Positions 12,592 to 24,073 of a DNA stretch of 64,000 nucleotides are shown here, piece after piece. A model generated the notes under the pieces. The model was not told where the DNA came from. It searched no databases and saw nothing but the letters and a program-made list of their open reading frames with translations. Positions within the stretch are counted from its first letter, which is position 1. Each line of letters opens with the position of its first letter. A program made the position numbers and the translations under genes. Origin of the DNA: Amoeboaphelidium protococcarum. Taxonomy: Eukaryota; Aphelidiomycota; Aphelidea. The DNA lies in NCBI GenBank assembly GCA_023515745.1, contig JALECJ010000258.1, forward strand, positions 1,864,501 to 1,928,500, read 5' to 3'.

Positions 12592-12933
12592 TCAACCTGG
12601 ACCAACTTTGGGAACATCGTGATGTTCAGTCAATTTCTCCAATTTCTTATTTAGACGTTATACCCTTTCCACGTGAGTTTCTTTAGCCAATTCGGGCAGT
12701 TTATCCATCAGTCGCTTCCGTCGTATCTCTTGCGCTTATCTCTCCGAATCTGTCATTTTAATACGCAATTCTTATTATTATTATTTAGGATGGATAGTAG
12801 AAATTTACTCTTCTGCAGCAGATGGTTTTGATACCAAATTTTATGATTTCTTCTTATAAGGCACCTGCTTGCTACCGCCTTTTAAATTCAAAGACTTGCG
12901 CACTACACTCTTATACGCGTCATCTTTTGGCAT
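12592..12933 (-). CDS. FAM32A: FAM32A-like spliceosome-associated small protein
   Basis: A 113-residue basic protein with ATG ending at 12933 and TGA at 12592-12594. It is too fragmented by TAA/TAG to appear as a normal ORF. The diagnostic part is the C-terminus, RVQRLNKKLEKLTEHHDVPKV, aligning with the RVEDFNRHLDTLTEHYDIPKV ending of human FAM32A (112 residues). The N-terminus carries a SLNLKGG motif matching the family's PLKLKG, followed by Lys-rich sequence. FAM32A is known as a late-stage spliceosome factor that helps step-two chemistry. PRP17, also a step-two factor, lies nearby, which may be coincidental. Confidence 0.88.
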
Positions 12934-13370
12934 TTTGTATCAAGAGACAGACAGACTCCAACTATCGCTAAATCACTCTCTCTCTCAATCAGATCAATCG
13001 AACATCAAAAGTAAGAGAGAGAGAGAGAGAAGAAGAGATACGCGCGCGTGACTTCAAGTGATCTTGTAGATTTTTGTTAAATTTGTTTTATCATCACTGA
13101 CAGACTGTCTCAGCCCGGTTCTATTCTGAGTTTGAGATAAGCTTGATTTGATTAAATTGTTTTCTACTGCGAAGGAGATAAATATTATTCATTTTGCGGA
13201 GAACTGTGTCGCTTTTCGACGATCATCTTGCCTTAAGAGGTGAGTACGATAAATGATTATTGATCGTTTGAGATTCATCTTGTTTCTCGTCCCGTTTACG
13301 TGCTGATAAACTAAAAGCTCAATGACCTCATATTGATTATATACGGATTGAAGTACAGATAGAAGTAAAA
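12934..13370. promoter_or_regulatory. Divergent region FAM32A/MPDU1-like
   Basis: These 437 bp lie between two divergent starts. They contain a short GA dinucleotide run (about 13015-13030) and a donor-like AGGTGAGT near 13238 that could mark a non-coding first exon of the rightward gene. No specific factor site was identified. Confidence 0.35.
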
Positions 13371-14204
13371 ATGAAAGAACTGGTAGTACTTCAAGTGTCA
13401 AGAGCTGTTGTTTTGTTGGGATCGATTTGTAAATTGCCACAGCTGAATGCTGCACGTAATTCTAAAGTCAATATTGGTATTATTGTGGTTGAGACGTCCC
13501 ATTTGCTTCTAAGTCTGTGGTTTTGCAGTCATTTGAATAATTTGTCAATTTGGCTGTATGGCGAGTTGTATCCATTGATAGCTTTTAATATTATATCGCT
13601 GTGCATGTCATGTATCAAGAACGATAAGATTAATATTCTATCTGCTATCGTAGTCTATTTCAGTATTCTATACTATGCTTTAAATCGGTACGCTGCTGAT
13701 ATCCTCGTCTCAAAGTCCATTCTCTGCTTAAGCAATCTATCGCTACTACCTTTAATAACTTTGCTATCAGCCAGGAATTTGGTTAAATCTAATGACAGAA
13801 TACAGCTCTGGGACGTTATCTTCTCAATTGTTGGGGTGCTGATGGCATCTGGTCGCGTTCTGACTGCCTTTATGGAACCTTTAAAGTCTTCATAGACTAT
13901 CGCTAATGTATATTCAGTAGTTGGACATTTTGTTGATCATGCTCTTGTGGGGAAGAGTTCCTTTATAGCCGACTATGTCCATCTTGACAGTCTCCAATCT
14001 TAGTAGAGTAAGTGGCTTTAGAAGCTAACTCGCGCTGATATTATCCTGACGTCTGCATCATTGTATGGCTTTCTCTTCTCCATCACATCTGCTGTCATTA
14101 TTTTGTATAAAGGCTTAACTTAATAGAGATCTGTTAAGTCTAAAATACAAGTGAAATAAACTGCTGCTAGTGCTACTTATTTAAAATCCAAAAAGATCAA
14201 GTGA
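13371..14204 (+). CDS. MPDU1: MPDU1-like PQ-loop membrane protein
   Basis: A 277-residue multipass membrane protein, from ATG 13371 to TGA 14202-14204. The first PQ loop reads GSICKLPQLNAARNSK, followed by a Glu-containing helix and YGELYPLIAFN, matching MPDU1's GSLLVKLPQ and WGEALFLML. A second repeat (LITLLSARNLVKSNDR then a GRVLTAFME segment) matches the second PQ region PLTVVTLLQASN...LARIFTSIQE. MPDU1 is required for use of dolichyl-P-mannose and dolichyl-P-glucose in the ER, so its placement near ALG5 fits. The C-terminal ~75 residues add one more hydrophobic helix and a basic tail. Other PQ-loop carriers (SWEET, cystinosin) are possible alternatives; the GE motif favours MPDU1. It is convergent with ATOS, 68 bp between stops. 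Confidence 0.65.
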
Positions 14205-14272
14205 AAGTAAAAAGCCGATTTTAGAAGAGTAGTTGAGCCATTATATTGAGAGACAGATGTAGGATAGATGAT

Positions 14273-15793
14273 TCATGAACGAATATAGTCTTGAACAATT
14301 TCGTACTCCTCTTCGGGTGGAGCTGGATAAAATACTACCCGCATCGCTTTTGACACGTAATACCGATATTCTTCTATGAGTTCCAAATCTTCATCCATCT
14401 ACACATTGTCACCACCGCTGCCATCAGCCTGCAACTTGGCGCTTATAGATTTTCGCCGCTTCATACAACTTCGCCTTGAGATGGAGAAACTGATCTATAT
14501 CGCGTGCCTCAGAGCACCTCTACCGTCTTGGAGCTTTATATACTGACGCTGACGGATCATCACAGACGATAAGTTATCTGGAATATCGCTGAGATCATAC
14601 GAGACAAAAAACAACTTGGCCACACTGCCACCATGTTCAGTATTCTTTATCATCACCTACAGGCGGCCTCGCGCAGGAATACGATATCCAAGGGGACTGG
14701 AGACTTTGGCGAAAGATGTCACTGGAGATGATGTCGAGAGCACCGAAGACGCGTTACCAGCTGATGATTAAGCATCGAGAGACATTCTAGATTTGACAGA
14801 TACGGCATCGCTAAGCTGAATGATACCAGTGTATGGACTTGATGAGACAAAGCTGAAATCCAACTATGACGAATTGTCTTCGAGAGATTATTTCCAAGTT
14901 GGTAATTATGATGATGAAGTTAAGACACGCCCAAGGAGAGATGACTAGCCAGAGCAATTCGATCGAGGAAGAGGAGAATCTGGCCTGGCAGAGGACGACG
15001 CCACATTAAGACCTGATGCACTGAAATCACCAGAAGAGAGTCCATACTAGTAATAAGATGCCTTGAAGGGGATCATCACATGAGATGGAGTCTTGAACTT
15101 CCGCTAGCTCTTCTTCCTACTCTTCCCTCCACCACCATTATTGTTGTTGTTGTTTTTAGATGATGAAAATCTACCATCAGAGCCACCAGAGACAGATATC
15201 ACACCCAAATCACATATAAATGCAATAGGTCGAGATGGACAAGTTGACATTCTTCCATTTATAATAGATTCTTCATATGATCCAAGCAGAGATTTACTCC
15301 TCCCCCGATATATATCATCGTTATTAGGCGTAATGATACCATTATCCACCGCGTGAGTATGTTACTGATACAAAATCTACGGCTAAGACTAATCTACCAG
15401 ATTCAAATTCTGTATCTCTATCACAGGCGATAACGATGCCGTATGACTATCATCACACAGCAACAACTCTCCCGATGGAAATTACGGTCTACTCAATTTC
15501 AAATGATCATCAGCATCTCGTTATTAGCTACCGTGATACTTTAAATCTAATGGTGCAGGCTTCTTCAAAATAATCTTTTATGACATTTAATGATGCTTCA
15601 TCGCAAACTTTGCATGTTGTTACTATCCAACCAAAGTGGCAGAGACCAGATCATCTGACTTTTTATAATCTTAATCAGCCACGAGATCATTTGCCATAGA
15701 TACAATCTACTCCCGCTATCCCACAAAATTTTGCTACTCTTACTATTATCCTTCTTGATTATCCTCTTTTCTTTACTTTCTATGCATTGCCAT
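14273..15793 (-). CDS. ATOS/FAM214 family protein
   Basis: A 506-residue protein with ATG ending at 15793 (the first ATG after an in-frame TGA) and TGA at 14273-14275. The N-terminal third is Gln/His-rich and probably disordered. The conserved part starts at LLGSYEESIINGRM, corresponding to the ATOS signature LLGNFEESxLxGR, followed by a G-x-I/V-SVSG strand. A second block holds SSPLGYRIPARGRLQV, the family's GRKGYSVPKVGTVQV. Then come KLFFVSYDLSDIPDNLSSVMIRQR, the FLVTFDFSDMPxxHMTFLRHR block, and a C-terminal RVVFYPAP strand. Between the blocks is a Ser-rich insert. In animals ATOS proteins act in transcriptional regulation; the biochemical role here is unknown. N-terminal domain order matches the family. 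Confidence 0.82.
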
Positions 15794-16514
15794 TCTTCAA
15801 TTACCACCACTGTTTGATCAGATTACTAAAATGTCAGAGTGTTTGTTTGTAATATCTGCAATGTACTGTAGATAATGAAGCAGAGAGATGATAAGAAGCT
15901 TTGCACGACAAACACTAAAATAAAATCGATTTTCTTTTGTTTGAGTGCGTGTGATTGCGACGAAAAAGGAAATTTCAATGTTTCACATTTTTCAGATTCA
16001 GCCAACCATCAAGTGGTTTCAGTGTTTCAGCTGATCAAACAGAGATCATGTGACACAGCGCGTAGTATTTTATCCCTTGCGCCTACGAGTGAAACGGGGC
16101 AGAGTATATTAAATTGTCTATCATGATGACTTATCTTATTACTGGTTTATCACTTTATTGTTGAGTATTTTATAATTGAGTGACAATACACTGGTAACCA
16201 TCCTGGCAATATCGTCTGTGGAGGTCAGAATGACGTGATGACGCTTTTACTCGTACGATATCATAGGACCCATAACAATTAATCTAGATAGCGTTTGTTT
16301 CAGTATTTCTACCGTTAACGTTTATTCTCTACAGTATGCTTTTGCTTTGTACCGGAAAGCTCAAACTATTTCTTCGTTTTCTTTTCAAGTTTCCGAGCGT
16401 GTTTCAAGTTGTTTCATTCAGTGTTGTTGCTTGTACAGTATAGTGCAGACTATAAATTCAATTCTAGTTTTTGCATTATTTTGCACTCATATTCATTCAC
16501 ATCAGAATAAGATT
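15794..16514. promoter_or_regulatory. Divergent region ATOS / coiled-coil orphan
   Basis: A 721-bp non-coding stretch between divergent genes. An 83-codon plus frame (15875-16126) ends in TGA TGA but has no ATG context, domain or low-complexity signature resembling its neighbours, and I do not call it. Confidence 0.35.
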
Positions 16515-18758
16515 ATGGACCAGCAAGAGAGTAGTTTGTAAGAGTTAAATTAGAAGGCTTAGTAGGCATTGAAGGATATTGATGATGCCCTGCAAGATGT
16601 GTCTTTATCGTTTAATGATGCAGACTTTTCATTGACCAATCAGATGCCTCTCACTGAACAGAATGGAAGTTCATAGTAGCCATTAAGTTAAACATTTAAT
16701 TAAGATGAATCTATTGGTACAGTGGATAACTTGACGTTTAGTGCAGATATGTCTCTTGGAAATATATCTCATATGGATGAGCATCTTAATTAGAATGGAC
16801 ATTAGTCTTTGGACAAGACTAACTTGCAACAGAACTCCACAAGTTTAGATATTGCTGGTATAGACGCAGCACTGGATGATGCTCTCAATATGAGCATGGA
16901 CATAAGTATGAGGCACTCTGCAACTAGCGATAAAGATAATGCCGTGTAAGCTGCTATACCGCCTGCAGAAACTGAACAAGTCCTGTAGTCGTAGTCATTT
17001 TAGAGTCATGAAGCTCACGTTCAAACTGTGTAATTCATTGAGGACAATGAACGTAAGAAGGATGATGATTTGGTGTCTTCTTAGAAGCCATTACAGTATA
17101 ACATTGTGGATATCAAGTCTCCTGATGGGTCCGTTCATTCAACAACATCATCTGATTCCATGGTGGATATCAAGTCTTACTTGAAGAATGTCGAGGCTAA
17201 TCTGAATAAAGAGCTCGCAAGAGTAGATTAGAATTTGTAAAATATAACAATGAATGCCTCGAATGTTCTGGTGCCAAAGTTAAAGGTGAAGTCTTATAAA
17301 TTGCCGGCTGTCAGTCAGATTGATGATCCTGAACTTCAAGCTCTATTTAATCGTCCCATTTAAATGCCAGATGAGACCATGCTGCTGGACTCACCAGGTA
17401 TCAATTAGAAGAATACTAAAGCGGCCCATAAGAGACTACCTGAAGTGATATAAACACCTCAAGGCAAGTCCTTAAAGTCTGCGGCTAATGTGAATAGTGG
17501 ATAAAGAAAGCCTACTTTACCTCTACCTGAAGTTTATCCTGAAGATTTCACGTTGTAAGCCTCTTCTAAAAGTCTTAAAAATGTTGATACTGACCTGACT
17601 AAGCAGATTAAGGAAGCTGAGTTAAAGTTGAAAGCGTCTCTTCAGTAGTAGTAGAATAACAATTTAAAGTTGAATGATCAGGCTAATCCATAATTTCGAG
17701 ATATTGAATTGGAAAATAGTCTCTTTGGGCCATAAGAGATAAAGTTGCCCGCAGAGGATGATGTCGTATTGTAAGAGAATTAAGATGAGGAGAAGTGTGA
17801 GTTTGAGCGTTCCTATTAGCGATTGCCTGCTGCTGTTGTTACTGCGGCAGATCACTTGTAATATTCTCCTACTCAATACTAACCTCCTATTTAACAGACA
17901 CCGCCGCAATATAAAGCCAGATCTTCACTTTAGAAAGTCGCTGGTAGTGAGAATCCTCCTCATTAAATCAATATTGATATTACTGCTAATGGTGATCAAC
18001 TTTAGGATGACATTGTCCACCTGCAGTAGGAACCTTCCATATCTAGAGCTCCTACTCTAGTAAATATGGAACATTAAGCCCCGCCTGTCTTTGGACGTTC
18101 GGATGATGTAAAAGAGCAGTTGGATATTAATGAGCATCGACACACTATTGATCGCCTGATGGCTGTGATTGAAAAGTAGTCCGAGATGATTTCTCACCTG
18201 CAGCAGGAAGTTTAGTAAATTCGCATACAACAGTAGAAGGAGAATTATATCATGGGCAGTGGAAAGTTGTAAAATCATTAACACGAAGCTGGCAGTGAAG
18301 TCGTTGTGTTGAAGAGTAAAATCTAGCTGTTGGAGAGGAAGCTCGAGTACGCGAATCTCATGGTGGAGCAGCATAGATAAGATAAGGAGCACGCTATGAA
18401 GGAAGCTGAATTTTGGAGAAGTTAGTCAAGGGATTACCGGCCTCAGAGTGGATCTTTCCCAATACATCCGGCAAATTTTGTTAGAAGCACAATTCAAAAG
18501 CATTTGCGCTCCTCTGTTCTTGCAGGCAATAGAGTCTATTCATAGTCTACTAGGATTCCGTCTTACCCTCTAAATAGCGCTCATAATAGCAATTCTGCTA
18601 CAACTGGAGCTTTCAGTAAGAGCCAACGCAATTATGTCCTCGAAGATAAGACTAAATCAAAGTATAAGCCATCCTCAAACTCTAGGTAGATGCCTGCTAC
18701 ATCATAATATTAAAAATGGAATTTAGGTTCTGGTAGAAACTCTCAGTCCCGTCATTGA
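16515..18758 (+). CDS. Gln/Ser-rich coiled-coil protein, unknown
   Basis: A single 747-residue frame from ATG 16515 to TGA 18756-18758. No family is recognised. The first ~400 residues are acidic, with many Gln, Asp and Ser and repeated short hydrophobic clusters (for example two VDIKS motifs about 30 residues apart). The C-terminal half holds predicted coiled coils: one around residues 370-400 and a strong one around 545-640, with heptad-like HTIDRLMAVIEKQSEMISHL and VVLKSKIQLLERKLEYANL. The tail is Ser/Asn/Arg-rich and basic. The composition suggests a scaffold, for example centrosomal, cytoskeletal or cell-cycle, but nothing in the sequence shows which. TAA/TAG are used very heavily for Gln. 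It is convergent with OLA1, 99 bp between stops. Confidence 0.75.
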
Positions 18759-18857
18759 ATTTTGAAAGCACTATCCACGATGATGTAAATGTAAATAAAA
18801 GATCTACTATTATAATAGACTGTATTCATTTTTTCACCATTACCATGTGAACAAAGA

Positions 18858-20217
18858 TCACTTCTTCTTACCTGATGTGGTGACATTGAACTTAAAGAAT
18901 ATAATGTCTCCATCTTCCACAATGTACTCCTTACCCTTCTGCAAATATTTACCTTGTGACTTGACAGCGTTCTCATTACCAGCCTCCTTCAGATCATCAA
19001 ACTTCATAACTTCAGCCATAATGAAGCCACGCTCAAAGTCTGTATGAATAACACCGGCAGCCTGAGGAGCCTTGGTATATCGACGAAGGGTCCAAGCGCG
19101 AACCTCATCAGGACCAGCAGTGAAATAATAGACCAGATTCAATGCCTAATATCCAGTGGTGATAATGCGCGGTAACTGAGACTTGACTTCATTCTACGGC
19201 GTGATAGCAGCACCCTCCAGCCAACTTTCCTACAACTGCTTGAGGTACTGCTAACGTTCCGTGTCATTCGCAGCTGTCGACAGCTAGTACTCCATCTTCA
19301 CTGACAGAGGAATAATTGGCGGTTTGTAGTACGAATCGTTAGTCTTATCACCATCATCAGCAGACAGTGAGGCATTACTATTCGCATCAACCCACGCCTT
19401 AATCTTGGCCAGCCACTTGTTCTTCTTGCGCACAAAGTCACGTTCGGACAGATTGACAAGATACACCACTGGCTTAGCTGTAATCAGCTAAAATGGATTC
19501 AACACCTCAATCTCCTTGTTAGACCACTCGAACGTTCTGATATCCTTTTTCTCTTCAGAGAGCAGCTTAAGTGCTTTCGCAGTCACCTCCAGCTCGAGAA
19601 CCTTATTCTTATCAGCATTCTTACCGGCACGTCTAACAATAGGCTCCAGCGAATCGTGATGGTTCTACAAGAATTCGATATCCTTCAATCTCAACTCTTC
19701 GTGGATGATGCTCAAATCACGGATAGGATCAACTTCACCCTCGACATGGGTCACCTCATCATCGCTGAAGGCTCGCACCACATGGAAGATACCATCCACA
19801 GCCTTGATGTGGGATAGGAACGCGTTACCAAGTCCAGCACCACTAGATGCGCCCTTCACCAGACCGGCAATGTCGATAACGGTGAGAAAGGCGGGAACCT
19901 TAGAGGACGGCTTGTACATGTCGCACAGCCAATCAAATCGCTCATCGGGCACAGCGACGCGCGACTCTTCAGGATCAATCGTACAGAAGGGATAGTTCTC
20001 TGCAGACGCAGCACTATTAGTGATGGCATTAAAGAATGTACTCTTGCCAACTACATACATTTACTCAGTTTACATAGATATGTATATATAAGAATTCAGC
20101 TGAAAATTGCATATAATAAACGCGACTTACCGTTTGGCAGTCCAACGACACCCATCTTGAGATTATTGGATGGTCTTCCCAAAAGCAGCTTCTGCTCAAC
20201 AACCTTTTAGGAGGCAT
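18858..20217 (-). CDS. OLA1: OLA1 (Obg-like ATPase, YchF family), with N-terminal frame anomaly
   Basis: Cytosolic P-loop ATPase associated with ribosomes and stress responses. Exons are 20131-20217 and 18858-20050. The 80-bp intron (GTAAGT...GTAG) splits the P-loop just after GLPN, giving [12 protein letters not shown]. Downstream are [31 protein letters not shown], the [14 protein letters not shown] block, [12 protein letters not shown], the [22 protein letters not shown]-domain motif and the [13 protein letters not shown] ending, with a Lys-rich terminus. The ATG at 20217 begins MPPK, as in yeast and animal OLA1. However, the homologous frame that follows ([18 protein letters not shown]) is offset by one base relative to that ATG at the A run 20205-20208 (T on plus). 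This is either a one-base deletion or sequence error, or an undetected upstream start. Confidence 0.93.
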
Positions 20218-20513
20218 CTTTCTTTTCAACTTTTTATTATTATTATAATTACTACTCGTGTGTGCAAGTCTATAATTTAGCCTAAGCAGCAAAGCACGAA
20301 AATGAATCGCGTTTAGAGTTGCCGTTTTGTAAATTGATAATTTTCAGAGCTGGTCTGTCAACTCTCTCTCTTGCATTTGCGAACGAAAAAGATTCAGCGA
20401 GCGATTCAAATTTAGCTAAAGCTCCCACGGTGACGCGAGTTCTACCCTTTTACACTGAGTTAATGTTAAAAAGAAAATTCGCGGCAAATATTTCAATGCA
20501 TTAAATATAGATA

Positions 20514-21274
20514 TCATTTACCAGGCATTTCGCCGCTTTAATCAAGACTTAAAGTTGACAAAACTTCAGCTTTGGCCTTGTCGATTCTTTGATCAAGTTC
20601 ATCTACATGTAATCAATAAATTGTTGGAGATGCAGCGAATATGACTCAACTATACCTAAGTCTTATAATTCTTATTCAATTTAATCATCCAAACGCGTGA
20701 TGGTTGACACCAGTGACGCTATGTTCTCAATCTACACTAAGATAAAAATACATTATCAAGCGATGCAAAGCAATGCAGCATTAATTACCCGAGTAGGATC
20801 TGTGAGATCAAAGTCTGCGTTACCATCATCATTTTATTCAGTAGACACCATCAGTTCAGCGAGTAGTGATCCATCAATGAGATCTTGAATCCGCCGCGAC
20901 ACGTTGTTAATGTCTGTTGAAAATGATTGTATTAAACTTTCGCATTTGGCTAATTGTTCTCTCTCCTTCTTTACAATCTCCTAGGGATCCTTCTATTATG
21001 ATGTATCTCCAGCGGCTTAGATGAGTTGTCCGTCACCACCACCACCAGCTCTGAGTCGATTCAAGGCTTTCAAAGTTGCCAGAGCATAGGCTTCATCGCC
21101 CGATCCAATAAGATCAGTGGTTGGACGTTCCTGAGCCAAAACTCCCAATGAATTGGTATACAATTACTTCAACTACTATACACAACTTTATAATATATAT
21201 CATTATATCAATGATTTTTAGAACTGAAATCTAACCTGCTAGACGCATAATTGCATCTCTGAAATGGCATCCAT
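20514..21274 (-). CDS. MED21: Mediator subunit 21-like protein (four exons)
   Basis: A 196-residue protein from four exons: 21236-21274, 20789-21175, 20656-20731 and 20514-20602, ending in TGA. The three introns are 60, 57 and 53 bp, all GT-AG with phases that keep one frame. The N-terminus MDAISEMQLCVQQLKQLYTN resembles the MED21/Srb7 start (M-D-x-I/L-x-Q-L-Q-x-x-V-x-Q-L). The middle contains INNVSRRIQDLIDG, similar to the family's KDIDxLIDSLP helix. The last exons form a coiled coil (LDDQIEQELQDLDELDQRIDK region), as expected for the MED21-MED7 hinge partner. An inserted Gly/Gln loop separates the parts. Identification rests on helix pattern rather than a unique motif, so another coiled-coil Mediator subunit is possible. 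Confidence 0.6.
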
Positions 21275-21439
21275 TGTTCTCAACAGCTAAGATCACAGTA
21301 TAAAAGTTTCGAATGGTCGCGAATGGTCAAATTTAACGCTCACGAGCAAATGAGAATTGCATTGAATTCGAAGCATTATTGTATCATCAAAGCAACTAAC
21401 TAAAAAATAATCTTAAAAGCATGTATATATTCTATTAAA

Positions 21440-23506
21440 TCAGACAATTAAAGACTCACACTATTATAAAGTGGTTTGCAGTTGCTTAAACTGTACAGGC
21501 TTGCTGAGGAAATCTTTGGCTGCTACGCATTTCTCTCGCTCAGAGTCGAGAACATTGCCAGACATTATATACACCAATGGTAAGGTGTTCCTAAGAGTGT
21601 CCATCTACTAGGGAGTGATTTGATCGATTCTATCACACGTGATACCAAGTTACTTGCATTTAGACATAGTAAGTAGATTCAGACAGCTAAATCCATCCAT
21701 TACGGGCATTTGCAGATCGAGAAATATTACGTCAGCTTTATTCTGTCCATTATTCATGTCATTCAGAGCATCAGTGGCAATCATGTACTCCTAAACATCG
21801 TAGTTCCACTTCATTAGAATACGAACCATCAGTGTCCTTACAATAGAATCATCATCAACTATGAATACTTTCATCTTCTTCCTTTTATTAGCTTATTACT
21901 TGCACAAATCAATCGCAGAATCTGATGAACTTTCAGACTATACAGCTATTTCCCCATTACTTTCATCTGACATAGTCGATTAGTCACTAACAGGCGATAA
22001 TACACGTCCATTTGACTCTGCGGGCACATGATTAGTAGTATCAATTTACAAAGGAACTTGAAATACAAAGCATGCGCCGCGATCTCCAGCCTGTTCGCGA
22101 TCATAAGATAAACAACCACCCATAAAGTCTGCCAATTCTCTACTGATATACAGACCAAGACCACTACCACCATAGTTTCTCAAAATGCTGTTATCTTATT
22201 GGGTAAACTTTTAAAATAACTATTCCTCAAACTGCTTAGAAACACCAATACCAGTATCTTTTACAGTGAATTGTAGAGTAACGGAGGAAGAAGCATCTTC
22301 CTTCTGTACTAATGGGACTTTTTCAATTTACAACGAAACAGAGCCACTTTCTGTAAATTTTATAGCATTAGTGACCAAGTTATTAAGTACCTACTAGATT
22401 TTACCTTCATCACCAAGAAATTGAGTTTATTTGCACCAGCGCATGAAATCATCTCTGCCAGCAGAGACGAACTTATAGTCCAAACTCTTGGCTTTACATA
22501 GTGACGCGTAAATGCTATTCAATCTTTTAACCAGATCATAAACACTAAACTTCTGGACAACAAATTTGGGCTGCGATGACGATATCTTGGAAGCATCAAG
22601 AACATTACCAATTATAGAGGATAGAGTGGTAGTACAATCTTTCAACGTGTTCACAAGTTCTTCCTATTCTGCAGTCAAATCAGTTTGTTAAAGTAGATGA
22701 AGTGAGCCGTTGATGCAATGCAGTGGATTACGAAGTTCATGAGAGACTGTATTAAGAAAGTTGTCCTTGGCTATATTACTCTCCTCAGCCTACTTGAACA
22801 GACCTTACACTCTTCTGTCATACCACTCATAATTACACACCATTTGATACGATATCAGACTAACAAAGGCACAGTGATAGAAACATATCCCAATTTTAAC
22901 ATCTACCAAGTTTTGACTAGCAAAATCGGCAGCATCTATAACGCTTAATACTAATCCCAGAACCAAGAAGGTGTAAATATTAATTACTATAAAGAATCGA
23001 CGCGAATAGGCCATAGTATACGCGAGCAGAGGCATGTTACTAATAAATATTATATTTACAACCACCAGAATAGGGTTAAAATAAGCACATAACGCAGTGA
23101 GGCCACCATAAAAGAAGATGTAAACAAAGCAGAGAACCTCGATAATATCCGTCAAACGTCCATATAAATCATTACAATTCCTAGTACATAAAACTATGAA
23201 TTTCTACACCTGAGAATTCAGTCGACGCGACTACAGGACAGCCAGAATCTTACTTATCCTTGTGCCACTCTAGATTGTATGCAACTCATTGATACTCAAC
23301 AGGGCATTGGCGACAAAGAGGAGGCACAAATAAATGAAGAAACAGGCTACTTGAGCCATACGACTTTAGAATTGCGGTGTTCCCAAAGCTCCCACTATCG
23401 TAAATATACAGCAGATGGCCATAGCAATCTTTAACCGATACAAGCACTGCCTCAGCTCATCTCGTCGGTACACTTCTTGCAGGGGTACAACATTCTTCGG
23501 AGCCAT
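21440..23506 (-). CDS. Membrane-bound hybrid histidine kinase (HisKA-HATPase-REC)
   Basis: A 688-residue two-component sensor with ATG ending at 23506 and TGA at 21440-21442. The N-terminal ~220 residues contain about six hydrophobic segments, so the sensor is a multipass membrane domain without a recognisable ligand fold. The kinase core follows: H-box SHELRNPLHCINGSLHLL (phospho-His near residue 256), N-box VLNNLVTNAIKFTESGSVSL, G1 VKDTGIGVSK and G2 GGSGLGLYISREL. A Ser/Gln-rich linker leads to a C-terminal receiver, FIVDDDSIVRTLMVRIL, with phospho-acceptor Asp in IFLDLQMPVMDG and the conserved Lys in DFLSKPVQF. Hybrid kinases of this type are common in amoebae, fungi and some other protists. 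No HPt protein is visible in the window. Confidence 0.92.
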
Positions 23507-24073
23507 TCTGGATAACGATGATAAACAGTATTTTACAATGAATACAGTACAATTTATAAGGAAGAATCAAGAGCTATCTTTAAGAGCGATTGTACACACT
23601 ATCGTAATTGTAATAATAATACAATAATAGAAATAAAGCCGCGAAACGAATCTCCCTGAAGAGGGAAGAAAGCAATTTTGACAGCCGAGTCGTTGGAAAG
23701 CTCTCGGCTCGCTCGGAGATGGCGCAAATTGGAACAGTCACATTCATTGCAGATTCGGCGAATGATTCACCAATTCCCACGTGTTCGGTTACTATTCGCC
23801 GGTTAGAAGGTAATGGTCGGTAGTAATTACCGATGGACTGTTATGAGAAACGAATTATCTCATTTGAGACCTTTTACCGATAATCAGAGCGATATAATTG
23901 ATGGTAGTGAAAGCTTTTGATTGATGCATCGCATTTCAATTGTAAGGAGATCCGTTCGCGCTTAATCTAATCAATTCAACATTCATTGAGACTTTTCTGC
24001 GTATCCGTCTTTCGTTTACAATAGCATTTTCAACCACTGTTTACACAAGTAGGTACACACTCTCTATTGTATA
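23507..24073. promoter_or_regulatory. Divergent region histidine kinase / ABHD13-like
   Basis: This 567-bp non-coding stretch lies between divergent starts. It includes several GATAA-type words and an AT-rich stretch (23580-23635). I see no coding frame with family support. Confidence 0.35.

Noticed and set aside
13371-14204. PEX11-like peroxisomal membrane protein
   Set aside because: The PQ-loop motif and GE-containing helix fit MPDU1 better.
15875-16126. 83-codon ORF upstream of the coiled-coil gene
   Set aside because: No family, no conservation evidence, and such lengths are expected by chance when TGA is the only stop.
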